64,000 bases of DNA from Deinococcus deserti VCD115 (lineage in GTDB: Bacteria; Deinococcota; Deinococci; Deinococcales; Deinococcaceae), in NCBI RefSeq assembly GCF_000020685.1, contig NC_012528.1, positions 186,001 through 250,000 of the forward strand, in the 5' to 3' direction. The notes under the pieces were generated by a model that was given only the letters and a program-made list of their open reading frames with translations, did no database searches and was not told the DNA's origin. Of this stretch, positions 44,415 to 53,595 are shown piece by piece. A program made the translations under genes and the position numbers. Each line of letters starts with the position of its first letter. The first letter of the stretch is position 1.

Positions 44415-46775
44415 TCAGCGGGCAACAAGAACCAGGAGGCCCCGACCGCACACGCTGTATGTAGCGTACTCGCCGCCGACATTCGCTGCAGCATTCAGGT
44501 CCACCTGGGTGGCCCCCTCGGCCCACGGGCAGGTGTCCGTCACCCGGTACCAGCTTTTGCCGCTGCCAGGCCACGGCAGCTTGAAATCTACGCCTCCGGA
44601 CCAGCCGTTATACGCCACGTAGATGGCGCTCGCGGTGTCCCCGAACTCCGTGCCGTCGATCCGGTACGCCAGAGCATGATTGTCCGCATTCCCAAAGTAG
44701 CCGCTGTCCGCGACGGTACCATCAGGCTTGAACCAGCGGATCTGCTCCATCACGTTCCCGTTGGTGTCTGACGAGGAGTAGAAGTTCGCGGGCCGGAGTG
44801 CCGGGTGGCCCCTCCGGAATGAAATCATGTTTTGCGTAAACGATTTGAAGTTCGTCTGATCGGTCGTCAGCGTCGGGTTCAGCCAGTTTCCGCTGGAGTC
44901 CAGGTTGTACGCATTGTTGTTGCACTGCACCGACCGCAGTGTTTCGTCACCGCCGTTGAACATCGGCGTCCCAGCATTCAGCATCAGGAACGCCATGCCG
45001 TTTCGGGCAGCTTTCCGCTGGTCGGCGGCTACTCCGGCCTGGTCCCAACTGTGATTGCTGTCCTCTCCACCGTCTGACGGGCCGTACGGCCACGCCTGTG
45101 AGTTGTTCTTGCTGTTGCAGGCGTACAAGTCCTTTAACGTGAAGCCGTCGTGGGCCACCATGAAATTCACGGAATTCCACGGCTTGCGTCCGTCGTCGCC
45201 GTACAGATCGCTCGACCCGGCGAAGCGTGTGGCGAGTTGACCCGGCGTGACGCTCTCCACACCCAGGCCGTTCTGATCCTTGCGGAGCGTGTCACGGTAA
45301 ATGCCGTTCCATTCCGACCAGCCGGCGGGGAAGTTCCCGACCTGATAAGAATTTCCGCCGATCGCCCACGGTTCAGCAATCAGGTCGGTACCGGCGCCGC
45401 CAGCCTCCGGGCGTGGACTGAGATCACGGACAATGCGGTTCAGGGCGGTGCTGCTGTTCAGCTTGTCGTAGTTAAAGCAGCCGTGCGTACAGGTGTTGCC
45501 CAGCACCGACGCCAAATCGAACCGGAATCCGTCCACACCCAGCTCAGTGCGCCAGTAGTTCAGGGAATTCACGATCAGGTTCTGGGCGGCCGGGTTGAAG
45601 GTGTTGTAATTCGCACCGATGCCGGTATTGTCCCAGAAAAACTGCCGGTCAGAAGTCAGGGAGTAGTACGTGGCGTTGTCCAGTCCACGCCACGAGTACA
45701 GCGTGGATGTGGTGGCATCCGTACCGGACCAGGTACCTCCCTCGGCCGTGTGGTTATACACGACGTCCACAAACACCTTGATGCCCCGGTCGTGGTACGC
45801 CTTGACCATCGCCTTGAATTCCTTGGTGGGGCCGCCGGCGCTCTGATCACAGCTGTACCGGCGATCTGGCGCAAAGTAATTTACCGTCATGTACCCCCAG
45901 TAGTTGTCCCCGCTGGTGCTGGTACTGGAGCGGCCCGTGGCGGTATCGGTCGCGTCGTTGGCGTCATTGTCCGTTTCCTGTACGGGCAGGAATTCCACGG
46001 CCGTGACGCCAAGGGCCTGAAGGGCAGATGCCCGGGCTGCCGCGCCTGCGTAAGTGCCGGCACACGACACTCCCGAATCCCCCCGGGTCAGGCCGCGCAG
46101 GTGCACTTCGTAGATCACGTCGTCTTTCAGCGCGCGGGTCGGCTTGGTACCGAAGCTCGTGGTATCTGAGGCCAGCACGATGCCTTTCGACGCCACCCGT
46201 CCGGAGTCCTTGGCGCGGTGTGTGGCGCCCGACGCATACACTGCGTTGCTGTAGTTACCGCTGGCTGGACTGATGGGGTCGTGGCTGATTTCGAGTGCGT
46301 ATGGATCAATGAGCAGCTTGTTGGGGTTAAAGCGGTTTCCTGACGAGTCCACGTCGCTGACAAATCCAGCCGTGGACCCTTTGGTCCAGCTGCTGCTGTA
46401 CGGCCAGTTCGGGCCCCAGGCACGGTAGCCGTAGTACACGGGGCCGGTGATGCCGTAGGTGCTGCTGAGGGTGCTGACTGGCACCGTGACCGACCATACG
46501 TTCGTGGTCGTGTTTTTCGTGAGGGTGTACCGGACTTTCTCGTCCGCCCCGGCGCGCTGCGCGTAAAGGTTGACTTCCATGCGGGAAGCGTTCGCGGAGT
46601 ACACGCGGAATGTGATGTGAGTCGTGCCGGTGGCAGAGCCGGTCGAGTCGGTGTATCGCGCACCCAGCGACGTCGGACTCAGCGCCTGAGTGCTCAACAC
46701 CGTGCGGGTGGTGTCGGGCGTCGTGCCACAGGCGGTCACAAGCAGGGCGAGGGCCAGTAGAGCGACGTGACGCAT
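44415..46775 (-). CDS. Isoamylase-type glycogen/starch debranching lipoprotein
   Basis: 786 residues. Lipoprotein signal with lipobox LLVTAC (Cys about 20). N-terminal CBM48-like domain (about 35-190: GATDSTGSATGTTHITF-type strands, YGYRAWGPNWPY), then a GH13 catalytic barrel. Active-site regions: VDVVYNHTAEGG, DGFRFDLASVLGN (nucleophile Asp), DLIAEPWAIGG (acid/base Glu) and NFMVAHDGFTLKDL (transition-state Asp). Pattern matches secreted isoamylase (GH13_11), which hydrolyses alpha-1,6 branches. AAAGGAGTTCGC precedes ATG 46775. Extra upstream frame to 46907 is not supported. Confidence 0.93.
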   Translation of the reverse strand: MRHVALLALALLVTACGTTPDTTRTVLSTQALSPTSLGARYTDSTGSATGTTHITFRVYSANASRMEVNLYAQRAGADEKVRYTLTKNTTTNVWSVTVPVSTLSSTYGITGPVYYGYRAWGPNWPYSSSWTKGSTAGFVSDVDSSGNRFNPNKLLIDPYALEISHDPISPASGNYSNAVYASGATHRAKDSGRVASKGIVLASDTTSFGTKPTRALKDDVIYEVHLRGLTRGDSGVSCAGTYAGAAARASALQALGVTAVEFLPVQETDNDANDATDTATGRSSTSTSGDNYWGYMTVNYFAPDRRYSCDQSAGGPTKEFKAMVKAYHDRGIKVFVDVVYNHTAEGGTWSGTDATTSTLYSWRGLDNATYYSLTSDRQFFWDNTGIGANYNTFNPAAQNLIVNSLNYWRTELGVDGFRFDLASVLGNTCTHGCFNYDKLNSSTALNRIVRDLSPRPEAGGAGTDLIAEPWAIGGNSYQVGNFPAGWSEWNGIYRDTLRKDQNGLGVESVTPGQLATRFAGSSDLYGDDGRKPWNSVNFMVAHDGFTLKDLYACNSKNNSQAWPYGPSDGGEDSNHSWDQAGVAADQRKAARNGMAFLMLNAGTPMFNGGDETLRSVQCNNNAYNLDSSGNWLNPTLTTDQTNFKSFTQNMISFRRGHPALRPANFYSSSDTNGNVMEQIRWFKPDGTVADSGYFGNADNHALAYRIDGTEFGDTASAIYVAYNGWSGGVDFKLPWPGSGKSWYRVTDTCPWAEGATQVDLNAAANVGGEYATYSVCGRGLLVLVAR

Positions 46776-47019
46776 GCGAACTCCTTTTTGCTGTCCTCGG
46801 GAAGATGCCGAGGGAAAGCGCTGGGCTCTCGATGAATGACCGGCCCGCTGGTGTGATGTGTGCAACAGGTGTAGCACGTGAACGCCGCGCTGTGTAGCGG
46901 GGGGCATTCATCGGTCGCAGGCAGAGGGGAGGCCCGCTTGCGCAAAGGTTTTCAGTCAGCTGCGCGCACTTCCGGCTCCGGTCGATGCAGCGGGAGTTCA
47001 CTCAACCGCTGCACGTTTA
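46776..47019. other. Upstream region of isoamylase gene
   Basis: No gene supported. It should contain the leftward promoter of the isoamylase gene, but I cannot pick clear -35 and -10 boxes. Confidence 0.35.
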
Positions 47020-47155
47020 CGGTCACCGCACGCCCCAACCGCGTTACCTGCTCCCGCTTCAACAGGCGTGGTGTCGATTTCAGCAGCACACGACCCGTCA
47101 CCGCTGGGTCGTCGAGCATACACGCGCATGGCTCAACCGGTTCATGGCAGGTTAG
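47020..47155 (+). mobile_element. IS5-like transposase C-terminal remnant
   Basis: One plus-strand frame gives RYLLPLQQAWCRFQQH then TTRHRWVVEHTRAWLNRFMA and a stop at 47153-47155. RWVVExTxAWLNRFR is the C-terminal catalytic-Glu region of IS5/IS1182-type DDE transposases. The rest of the element and its ends are missing. Confidence 0.55.
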
Positions 47156-47419
47156 TGATCACCAATTCGGCTTGTGGCCGGCGCCAGCTCCGTCCTGCCT
47201 GATCGCACGGCCGCTGGAGCAGATTCGGTGTGACGTGGCCTTCTCCAAGGGGAGTATCAGCACGTAAAGCTGGCCTGATCGTGATCAATAAATAAAATGG
47301 GGCGGTAGGTAGTGGGGGAAGCACAACGCATCCCCATCCCGGAAGCGCCAGCACCTGGCCCCACTCGACCTGGAGGTGCGTCAGACCCGCCGCGTCTACG
47401 GCAGGAGCATGGCCCGACC
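47156..47419. other. Region between IS remnant and small ORF
   Basis: A plus frame ending APLDLEVRQTRRVYG...RP overlaps the small ORF start by ATGA. It may be a fragment of another broken gene. No family seen. Confidence 0.3.
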
Positions 47420-47530
47420 ATGAAACAACGCCTCGTGATTGACATGGGCGAAGACGGCTTCGCCCATGTCGAATGGGGTGAACACCTCCTCGACCTCCAC
47501 CTCAAGGAACGTCTGCATAGCGTCCTCTGA
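47420..47530 (+). CDS. Small ORF with internal hairpin
   Basis: 36 codons, MKQRLVIDMGEDGF...ERLHSVL. No ribosome site is obvious, but its ATG overlaps an upstream stop. A perfect 12-bp inverted repeat lies inside (47441-47470). In-frame sense continues after the TGA to 47578 (TGFNAGTFLTALRGD), so it may be a piece of a longer, broken gene. Confidence 0.35.
   Translation: MKQRLVIDMGEDGFAHVEWGEHLLDLHLKERLHSVL
47441..47470. repeat. Perfect 12-bp inverted repeat
   Basis: GACATGGGCGAA-GACGGC-TTCGCCCATGTC. Very stable stem inside a short open frame, next to a transposase remnant. No T-run. Could be an IS- or REP-like structure or chance in coding sequence. Confidence 0.5.
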
Positions 47531-47827
47531 ACTGGTTTCAACGCCGGCACCTTTCTGACCGCTCTGCGCGGCGATTAGGTCTGTATGGATTTAAGGAGAA
47601 CCGGCAGGCATCGCCTGACAAAGGCGCGTCTCCGAGATTCCTGTGTATTTGTTTCTCAACATCCTGAATGGCTTCGCTGACGCCGCTGTACACAGGAAAC
47701 GATGGTTCAAGTTTAAGCCGGGCGCACATGTTGGCATTGCTGAAGTGCGACCGCACGATTCTTCCGCCAAGCTGTGCACCTCAGGTGATTTCGTTCATGC
47801 ACGCCCAGATGTGATGCCATGGGCCCG
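47531..47827. other. Intergenic, unassigned fragments
   Basis: A minus-strand frame (about 47560-47756) contains CARLKLEPSFPVYSGVSEAI, which looks protein-like but has no recognised family. Otherwise nothing. Confidence 0.3.
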
Positions 47828-47833
47828 TAAGCT
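47828..47833 (+). promoter_or_regulatory. Leaderless -10 box of the metallophosphoesterase gene
   Basis: TAAGCT seven bases before ATG 47841, no ribosome site. Confidence 0.5.
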
Positions 47834-47840
47834 GAGACTC

Positions 47841-48752
47841 ATGCGATCAAGTCGCGTCCTCGGCACTCTCGGCTGGAGCATTCTGACCCTCGGTACCCTG
47901 GGAGTGGCCAACGCATACCGCTTCGTCATCTCCAAGCACCAGCTGTCGGTGCCTGGACTGTCCCGGCCTGTCCGGATCGTTCAATTGAGCGACCTGCATT
48001 ATGGTTTATTCGTCGGCCGGGCCACCGTCGCACGCTGGGTTGACGCGGTTTTAAAGCAGGAGCCGGACCTGATTGTCATCACCGGTGATTTCCTCGACAG
48101 CGGCGTCGGAAGCCGGCGGCACCGAAAACTGATGGCGGAACTCGCCCGCCTTCGTGCGCCGCTGGGTGTCTACGGCGTGTGGGGCAACCACGATTGGACC
48201 AGCCTGAACACCAACGCCACGCGAATATCATTCGCCGAGCAATTGCGACTCCACGGCGTGCGACTGATCAACAATACGGGCGTTCAGGTGCGTGAGGACC
48301 TGTATGTGGCGGGCGTCGACGACTGGTGGTTTGGCACGCAGGATCTGGATGCGGCGCTCCGAGGGCATACGGGAGGGGCTGTGGTACTGCTGTCACACAA
48401 TCCCGATTACCTCACGCAGGTGCCGGCGCGGGTTCACCTGACGCTGAGTGGGCATACGCACGGCGGGCAGGTCCGGCTTCCCCTGTTCGGCTCCCTCAAA
48501 CGCCGCTCGACCCTCCTCAACGTGTTGAGGGGGTGGGTGCGGGGGCCGCACGTGGTGCAATCCCCAGCAGAGGGCACGCCAGCGACTCCCCCGGAAGGAC
48601 ATGCGCTGGGTTTTGTGTCACAGGGGCTTGGGGTCACAGGGGTGCCGTTCCGTCTGGCGTGCCCTGCAGAAGTGGTCGTGCTCACTCTGGTCCCCGTGGG
48701 GCAGGGGCCCTCCTCAACCTCACCTGTGAGAGGTGCGCCCACTGCCCTGTAA
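47841..48752 (+). CDS. Membrane-anchored metallophosphoesterase (YkuE/YaeI-like)
   Basis: 303 residues from ATG 47841. N-terminal hydrophobic segment (about 6-27), then calcineurin-like motifs: LSDLHYG, VITGDFLDSG, GVWGNHDWTS, LLSHNPDYL and LSGHTHGGQVRLPLFG. This is the YkuE/YaeI pattern (UDP-diacylglucosamine or lipid-phosphate hydrolases and relatives). The last 60 residues are not part of the catalytic domain. Upstream frame to 47643 is unlikely. Probably leaderless. Confidence 0.9.
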   Translation: MRSSRVLGTLGWSILTLGTLGVANAYRFVISKHQLSVPGLSRPVRIVQLSDLHYGLFVGRATVARWVDAVLKQEPDLIVITGDFLDSGVGSRRHRKLMAELARLRAPLGVYGVWGNHDWTSLNTNATRISFAEQLRLHGVRLINNTGVQVREDLYVAGVDDWWFGTQDLDAALRGHTGGAVVLLSHNPDYLTQVPARVHLTLSGHTHGGQVRLPLFGSLKRRSTLLNVLRGWVRGPHVVQSPAEGTPATPPEGHALGFVSQGLGVTGVPFRLACPAEVVVLTLVPVGQGPSSTSPVRGAPTAL

Positions 48753-48837
48753 AGCAACTGACCGCCTGGCGTGAGGCCGACACACGAGACCGACCTGGCG
48801 CTGCACCAAAATCCAAAACCAGTCCACGCCCACCAAC

Positions 48838-48957
48838 TCAACGCCGCTCCCCGTGATGCCCGCCCTGATACGTTGTCTCCACCGTGACCAGCGGCCCGCC
48901 GCGCGTCACGACCAGCGACGACACCGGCTGCACCAGCGTTCTCCCCACCCAACCCTC
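48838..48957 (-). pseudogene. Gene 3'-end fragment, unknown
   Basis: Minus strand, stop-to-stop frame of 39 codons: HEGWVGRTLVQPVSSLVVTR, then GGPLVTVETTYQGGHHGERR, stop 48838-48840. Protein-like composition suggests a C-terminal remnant; a TAA directly upstream cuts it off. Confidence 0.35.
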
Positions 48958-49042
48958 ATGTTACGATGATGTTGTTTCACTGTGTTGATGTCCCGGTTCA
49001 GACGAACAGGAGGGACGTCACTGTGGACGGGTGAGGAGCACC

Positions 49043-49459
49043 ATGAGTGTCAGCGATGCCGGTGATATTCACGTGGTCGTTCATGGACAACAGGCGTACC
49101 GGGGTAAGCAGGGACTGGACTACACGCCTGGGATCAGTGCCACAAGCGTTGGCTCACGGGCGCTGTGGTTGGGGGCGGTCACCATTCCGCCTGGCGGCCG
49201 CACCAAAGCGCATGTCCACGAACAGCATGAATCCGCGTTCTATCTGGTCAGCGGTGAGGAAGTAGAGCTTTGGATCGGGAACGCCCTGGAGCATCGTCAC
49301 CTTGCGCATCCTGGCGATTATCTCTATATCCCGCCGGGTATTCCCCACGTTGCCGTAAACCGCACGCCTGTGCCGGCTTTCTTTGTGGGCGCACGCACTG
49401 ACCCGAGCGAACAGGAAAGTGTCGTCATGACGCCGAATCTCGACGGCCTCGTTCCATAG
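49043..49459 (+). CDS. Cupin-domain protein
   Basis: 138 residues, single beta-barrel cupin. Motif 1 HVHEQHESAFYLVSGE (HxHxxxE metal ligands) near 58, motif 2 PGDYLYIPPGIPHVAVN (His) near 94. GAGGAGCACC precedes the ATG. Isolated gene 109 bases upstream of a broken ridA; could be a sugar isomerase or dioxygenase-like enzyme, unknown. Confidence 0.9.
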   Translation: MSVSDAGDIHVVVHGQQAYRGKQGLDYTPGISATSVGSRALWLGAVTIPPGGRTKAHVHEQHESAFYLVSGEEVELWIGNALEHRHLAHPGDYLYIPPGIPHVAVNRTPVPAFFVGARTDPSEQESVVMTPNLDGLVP

Positions 49460-49568
49460 CACGGACTTTCATCGGTCTGTTTCAAGTTCATTGCATCACC
49501 TGGACATGGCCTGCAGAACGAGGAGGAGCCTTCGGCAGCGGTTATGGGCCCGCTTGATGGAGGACGGT

Positions 49569-49961
49569 ATGGAATTCGAAGTGATTTCTGTTCCTTGAGT
49601 CTCGATTTCGATTGGGCGGTACTCGCACGCCACCCGGGGTGGTGGTCTTATCTTTGTGTCTGGCCAGGGCGCGTTCGACCCTGAGACTGGACGAATTGTA
49701 GACGGGGGAATTCGTGAACAGACCAGTCAGGTATTGCGGAATATCAGCCTCATTCTGCAATCCGCTGGGGCAGACCTCAGCAGTGTTGTGAAAGTCACAG
49801 TGTTCCTCCACGCGTGGAAGGACTTCGCGGAGATGAACGAAGTGTACGCCTCGTTTTTCCCGGCCAAAGCCCGAGCCCGCTCTACGGTCCAGGGCGAGCG
49901 GTGGCCGGAAGGTTCGCTGGTGGCCATAGAAGCCATCGCCCTCGTGCCTCCTGAACACTGA
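49569..49961 (+). pseudogene. ridA: RidA/YjgF-family protein with in-frame stop
   Basis: ATG 49569 follows GATGGAGGACGGT and starts MEFEVISVP, then TGA at 49596-49598, then VSISIGRYSHATRGGGLIF in the same frame and the full RidA core: VSGQGAFDPETGRIVDGG, IREQTSQVLRNISLILQSA, VVKVTVFLHAWKDFAEMNEV and RSTVQGERWPEGSLVAIEAI. RidA removes reactive enamine/imine intermediates. Only the stop at codon 10 disturbs it; a downstream GTG (49656) would give a protein lacking the first strand. Recent pseudogene or sequence error. Confidence 0.85.
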
Positions 49962-50313
49962 ACCAGACGGTGCACCCTGGATGATTCCGCATGTCCGGGC
50001 GTACCTCTCCGTCAGGAACAAGCTCGCTGCCAGATCCAACGGCCACTTACCTGCCTTTCCTGCTTCCGCGCGAGCATTGGCTTAAGAGGCAGGACAGACA
50101 GGTTCACGTGCCGTTCTTCCCATCCTTCCAGCTCGCATTGGCCCGTGCTCTTGCGTCCGCGTGCAACCGCCGCCCGGCGCACCAGCCGCTGCACATCAGA
50201 GAACGCGGCTGGGATGGCGAACGGAGGCGGTGGGGTCCCAGCTGGCTACTCTCGGCAGCCCTGGCCATCGTTGTTGTGTGTAGAAGCTGCAGCAGGAGGC
50301 CGGGGGCCGTCAT
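49962..50313. other. Intergenic region upstream of peptidase gene
   Basis: No gene recognised in about 350 bases; proline/arginine-rich frames only. The promoter of the following gene is at its right end. Confidence 0.4.
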
Positions 50314-50342
50314 TTCAGGAAGCAAAAGGCCTAAGGTACAGT
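50314..50342 (+). promoter_or_regulatory. Promoter of proline iminopeptidase-like gene
   Basis: TTCAGG (50314-50319), 17-base spacer, TACAGT (50337-50342); start codon 43 bases downstream after an AGGAGG ribosome site. Confidence 0.5.
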
Positions 50343-50384
50343 CAGTCACCTCGACCACGGCCGCGACTCAGACAGGAGGATCGT

Positions 50385-51365
50385 ATGACGAACAAGCAAC
50401 CGACGCCCTCATACTTTGATACCACGGGCCGGGACGACCGGCTGAGCGGGGGCGTCAAGCTGATCCCCATCACGACACCGCACGGCACCTTCCGGGTGTG
50501 GACCAAGCGCATCGGCAACCACCCGACCATAAAAGTCCTGCTCCTGCACGGAGGGCCGGGAGCCACACACGAATACTTTGAGGCGTTCGACAGTTTCCTG
50601 CCTGCTGCCGGCATCGAGTACTACTACTACGATCAGCTTGGTTCGGCCTACAGCGACCAGCCTGACCAGCCTGAGCTGTGGGACCTCTCCCGCTTCGTTG
50701 AGGAAGTGGAACAGGTGCGCCAGGCCCTGGGGCTGACCAGCGAGAACTTTTATTTATTAGGGCACTCATGGGGTGGCATTCTGGCCCTGGAGTACGCCTT
50801 GCGTTATCCGCAGCACCTCAAAGGTCTCGTGATCTCCAACATGATGGCCAGCATTCCGCAGTACAACACGTACGCGCGCGAAGTGCTGATGCCCGCCATG
50901 GACCCGGTGGTGCTGGCCGAGATCCAGCAACTGGAGGCGGCCGGGAAGCACGATCAGCCCCGTTATATGGAACTGCTGGTGCCGCACCACTATGTCCATC
51001 ATGTGCTGCGGATGCCGGTCGACGAGTGGCCCGATCCGGTCAACCGGACCTTTAAACACCTCAATGCCTCTATCTATGTTCCGCTTCAGGGTCCCAGCGA
51101 ACTGGGTGCCAGCGGCAAACTCGCGGATTGGGACCGCACGGCTGACCTGAGCAGCCTCATGGTCCCGACGCTGGTGATCGGCGCTCAGCATGACACCATG
51201 GATCCGGCGCATATGGCGTGGATGGCGCAACAGCTCCCCAACGGCCGGTACCTGCATTGTCCTGAGGGCAGCCATATGGCTCTGTACGATAATCAGGACC
51301 GGTACTTCGAAGGATTGATCACGTTTCTTGAGGACGTGGATCAAGCAGCTCAGGGACAGCGCTGA
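50385..51365 (+). CDS. Proline iminopeptidase-family hydrolase
   Basis: 326 residues; CAGGAGGATCGT precedes the ATG. Motifs: LLLHGGPGATHEYFEAF (HGGPG oxyanion), YYYDQLGSAYSDQP, nucleophile LGHSWGGILALEYALRYP near 127, Asp in IGAQHDTMDP and His in EGSHMALYDNQDRY. This is the S33 family proline iminopeptidase pattern (DQxGxxxS, GHSWGG). Cleaves N-terminal proline or similar from small peptides. Cytosolic. Confidence 0.93.
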   Translation: MTNKQPTPSYFDTTGRDDRLSGGVKLIPITTPHGTFRVWTKRIGNHPTIKVLLLHGGPGATHEYFEAFDSFLPAAGIEYYYYDQLGSAYSDQPDQPELWDLSRFVEEVEQVRQALGLTSENFYLLGHSWGGILALEYALRYPQHLKGLVISNMMASIPQYNTYAREVLMPAMDPVVLAEIQQLEAAGKHDQPRYMELLVPHHYVHHVLRMPVDEWPDPVNRTFKHLNASIYVPLQGPSELGASGKLADWDRTADLSSLMVPTLVIGAQHDTMDPAHMAWMAQQLPNGRYLHCPEGSHMALYDNQDRYFEGLITFLEDVDQAAQGQR

Positions 51366-51954
51366 TCGTGGCGGACAGTGCCTCCCCAGTCCCCATTTCC
51401 GTCGGCCGCCTTCCTCTGAAGGCACTCCTACGACCTGCTCCCGGAGAGCGAGCGGGTCGGGCAAAACCTGATCGCCCAGGCTGGGAATTGCGCCGAGCAC
51501 CTGGGCCGGGCGCACCTGGACTGCCACCCAGACCAAAACAGCTGGCGGGCCACAGCGCAGGAACCGCGACATCCGCGAAGCTCTGGGGTTTGCTACGCCT
51601 CAGGCCGTGGTGGGACCACAGTGACGCGGCATTGCGCTTCGAGATGATCTCAACGGGCTGTCGACACCCACTGAGACAGGGTCGCATGGCCCTGACCGGT
51701 CACTGTCCGTGGGGTTTTTCCCGACCCCTTGCCCTGCTGAACGGGGCGTTCGGAATGGCCGATCTGAAGGCCCAGCAGCAGGGGCGTTGCACGTTTACAC
51801 TCCCAGCAGGCTTCCCTCACTGCAACTACTGACCCTCAGGATGGTTGTGCTGGGTGACTCGCGACGCGTGGACTGGTTCACCACGCCGAACTCACCACAG
51901 GTACGCTGAGGACCGGTAGGTGATTTGGCGGTTGTGGCCGCAACACATGCTTTG
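51366..51954. other. Intergenic region with unassigned fragments
   Basis: About 590 bases. A plus-strand frame near 51425-51540 reads SYDLLPESERVGQNLIAQAG and then NCAEHLGRAHLDCHPDQNSW, protein-like but with stops around it and no family recognised. Probably remains of a lost gene. No other feature. Confidence 0.35.
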
Positions 51955-51960
51955 TAGGCT
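51955..51960 (+). promoter_or_regulatory. Leaderless -10 box of unknown gene
   Basis: TAGGCT six bases before ATG 51967, no ribosome site. Confidence 0.5.
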
Positions 51961-51966
51961 CCCTGC

Positions 51967-52734
51967 ATGCGCTTCGAGCTGGTCCCTACCCTGAATGAAT
52001 TGCGTTCCGTGTACGCGCGACCGCTGGACGCCCGACGTTTTCAGGCATATCTCGACACCGTCATCAATGGAGCACAATCTGCCAAAGCCGTCCGGTTGCC
52101 GCCCTTGGTCCTCGCGAACCCCATGGCCAAAGCGCACGTCCTCAACGTCCTTGACCAATGGCTAACGCTCGACGCAGAAGAAACCGCCCGCGCTGCGCTC
52201 GAAGAAGCCAACGCGCGCTTGCTCCACGTGGCGTACGACGCCGCCGTCAAGGTCGGGCTGACTTTGCTGGATGACGTGGCGGGCGGCTGGACCAATCGGA
52301 ACATCAATGACGCGATGCGCTTCCACACCGCGCAGGCGTTGAAGACATCCGGGTGGGTGACCGTCTGCCTGTGGACGAGCGCCGTTCCGCAGCGCGCCGC
52401 GTTGCGGCAGACCGTATTGGAGTGCGCTCAACGCGCCGCGCTCGCGGCGTGTCACGGCGATCCGTGCACGCTGCTCGGCATGATGCGCCAAGAAGGCGCT
52501 GCGGCCGTCTTCGCGGAGCGCACGCTTGAATTCAACGCCGAGGAGTTGGCATATTCCCGAGCGGTGCTGGCGCCGCTCTTGGAGAGCAGCCATCAACCAA
52601 CCGTCCTCGCGGCAATGTATGGCGATGAAGCCGCGCGTGACTGGGGGTACACGCCGCTTGGACTTTCCAATCAGGCCGGATTTCAGGTTGCTTTGGCCGA
52701 CGCGCTCGAAAGCCAGGCACGACCGCCCGCGTGA
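51967..52734 (+). CDS. Hypothetical protein upstream of DUF5946 gene
   Basis: 255 residues, mostly alpha-helical. Visible stretches: MRFELVPTLNELRSVYARPL, LTLLDDVAGGWTNRNINDAM, CLWTSAVPQRAALRQTVLEC and GDEAARDWGYTPLGLSNQAG. No signal peptide or membrane segment. I do not recognise the family. Its stop overlaps the start of the DUF5946 gene (ATGA at 52731-52734), so the two proteins probably act together. Likely leaderless. Confidence 0.75.
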   Translation: MRFELVPTLNELRSVYARPLDARRFQAYLDTVINGAQSAKAVRLPPLVLANPMAKAHVLNVLDQWLTLDAEETARAALEEANARLLHVAYDAAVKVGLTLLDDVAGGWTNRNINDAMRFHTAQALKTSGWVTVCLWTSAVPQRAALRQTVLECAQRAALAACHGDPCTLLGMMRQEGAAAVFAERTLEFNAEELAYSRAVLAPLLESSHQPTVLAAMYGDEAARDWGYTPLGLSNQAGFQVALADALESQARPPA

Positions 52735-53264
52735 CCATGGATGCGCCCTCGATGGAAGCGTGCGTGGGCTGCGGCGCGGTGTTGCCTCGTGTGGAGGGTC
52801 CCATTCATCGCTACATGACCTCCAGTCCTGCCTGCTGGGCGGCTTTCACTGCCCTCGGAAGTGCACAGCATCTACCCACGAACGCGTCCTGGGAGGCGCT
52901 GCTGGTGGACGCGTACGCAGTTCAGCACCCGGGCACGCCGTCCAACCAAGCGATCAATTCGGTGGCAGTTCACTTGATGGTGCTGTACGGCGTGCTGGTG
53001 CGTGGGTACGCTCCCGATCAAGCCCAACGGTTGCGTCAACGCCCAGGACAGCAGACGAAAGGACACAAACACGAACGCTTTCACTGGTTGACGCCGCCGT
53101 CGTTTGCTTCGGTCTTGACGGTGGCCGACGTGCAGAACGCTGGTGACGCTCAAGTGCGCGCGCAGGTGGCAGAGGCGTGGGTGCGCGACGTTTGGTCAGT
53201 CTGGGCACAGCTGCACGAAGGGCAGGTCGCGTCCTGGTTCGCGGCGTACATGGCGTTCGAATAA
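52731..53264 (+). CDS. DUF5946-family protein
   Basis: 177 residues. Family features: CVGCGAVLPRVEGPIHRYM (CxxC and GPxHxY), SSPACWAAFTAL, VDAYAVQHPGTPSNQAINSV, AVHLMVLYGVLVRG, HWLTPPS and VWSVWAQLHEGQVASWFA near the end. The conserved Cys/His set (Cys11, Cys14, His, Cys) suggests a metal site, and helices with D-YxxQHPG resemble small helical enzymes. No function established as far as I know. Coupled to the unknown gene before it. Confidence 0.82.
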   Translation: MTMDAPSMEACVGCGAVLPRVEGPIHRYMTSSPACWAAFTALGSAQHLPTNASWEALLVDAYAVQHPGTPSNQAINSVAVHLMVLYGVLVRGYAPDQAQRLRQRPGQQTKGHKHERFHWLTPPSFASVLTVADVQNAGDAQVRAQVAEAWVRDVWSVWAQLHEGQVASWFAAYMAFE

Positions 53265-53595
53265 GGCTTCATAAATACGGGCGACCCAAACCTTGGCCGG
53301 GACAGTGCGGCTGCGCTTCTCGACACGGGCAGCAAACGCAAAATTACTGTGCTTCAATTTACTGGCGCTCACGTTGATGTCGTTGGGACACCCTGAGGTA
53401 TGGCGTTACTGCATGAACGTTGGTGTCCTCCCACAGCTCGGGCAAGGTATCCCTCTGACCGGACCAAACAAGATTCCGATTGATGCCCTCACCTGCAGGG
53501 TTGACATGGACCCACGGGCGGTCGGGCGGCCTCTCGGCTTCGGCAAACAGGTGCAATTCTTGCTGGAGTTGGAGTCTGTGGCACACCACCTGTGG
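53265..53595. other. Intergenic region, nothing identified
   Basis: Open frames on both strands exist (for example 53293-53640 plus), but none has a family resemblance or ribosome site. Confidence 0.35.

Noticed and set aside
49043..49459. Cupin gene as part of a toxin-antitoxin or defence pair
   Set aside because: Neighbour is a broken ridA; no toxin-like partner.
51967..53264. DUF5946 pair as a phage-defence system
   Set aside because: No nuclease, ATPase, protease or membrane effector motif and no defence neighbours; only an unknown pair can be claimed.
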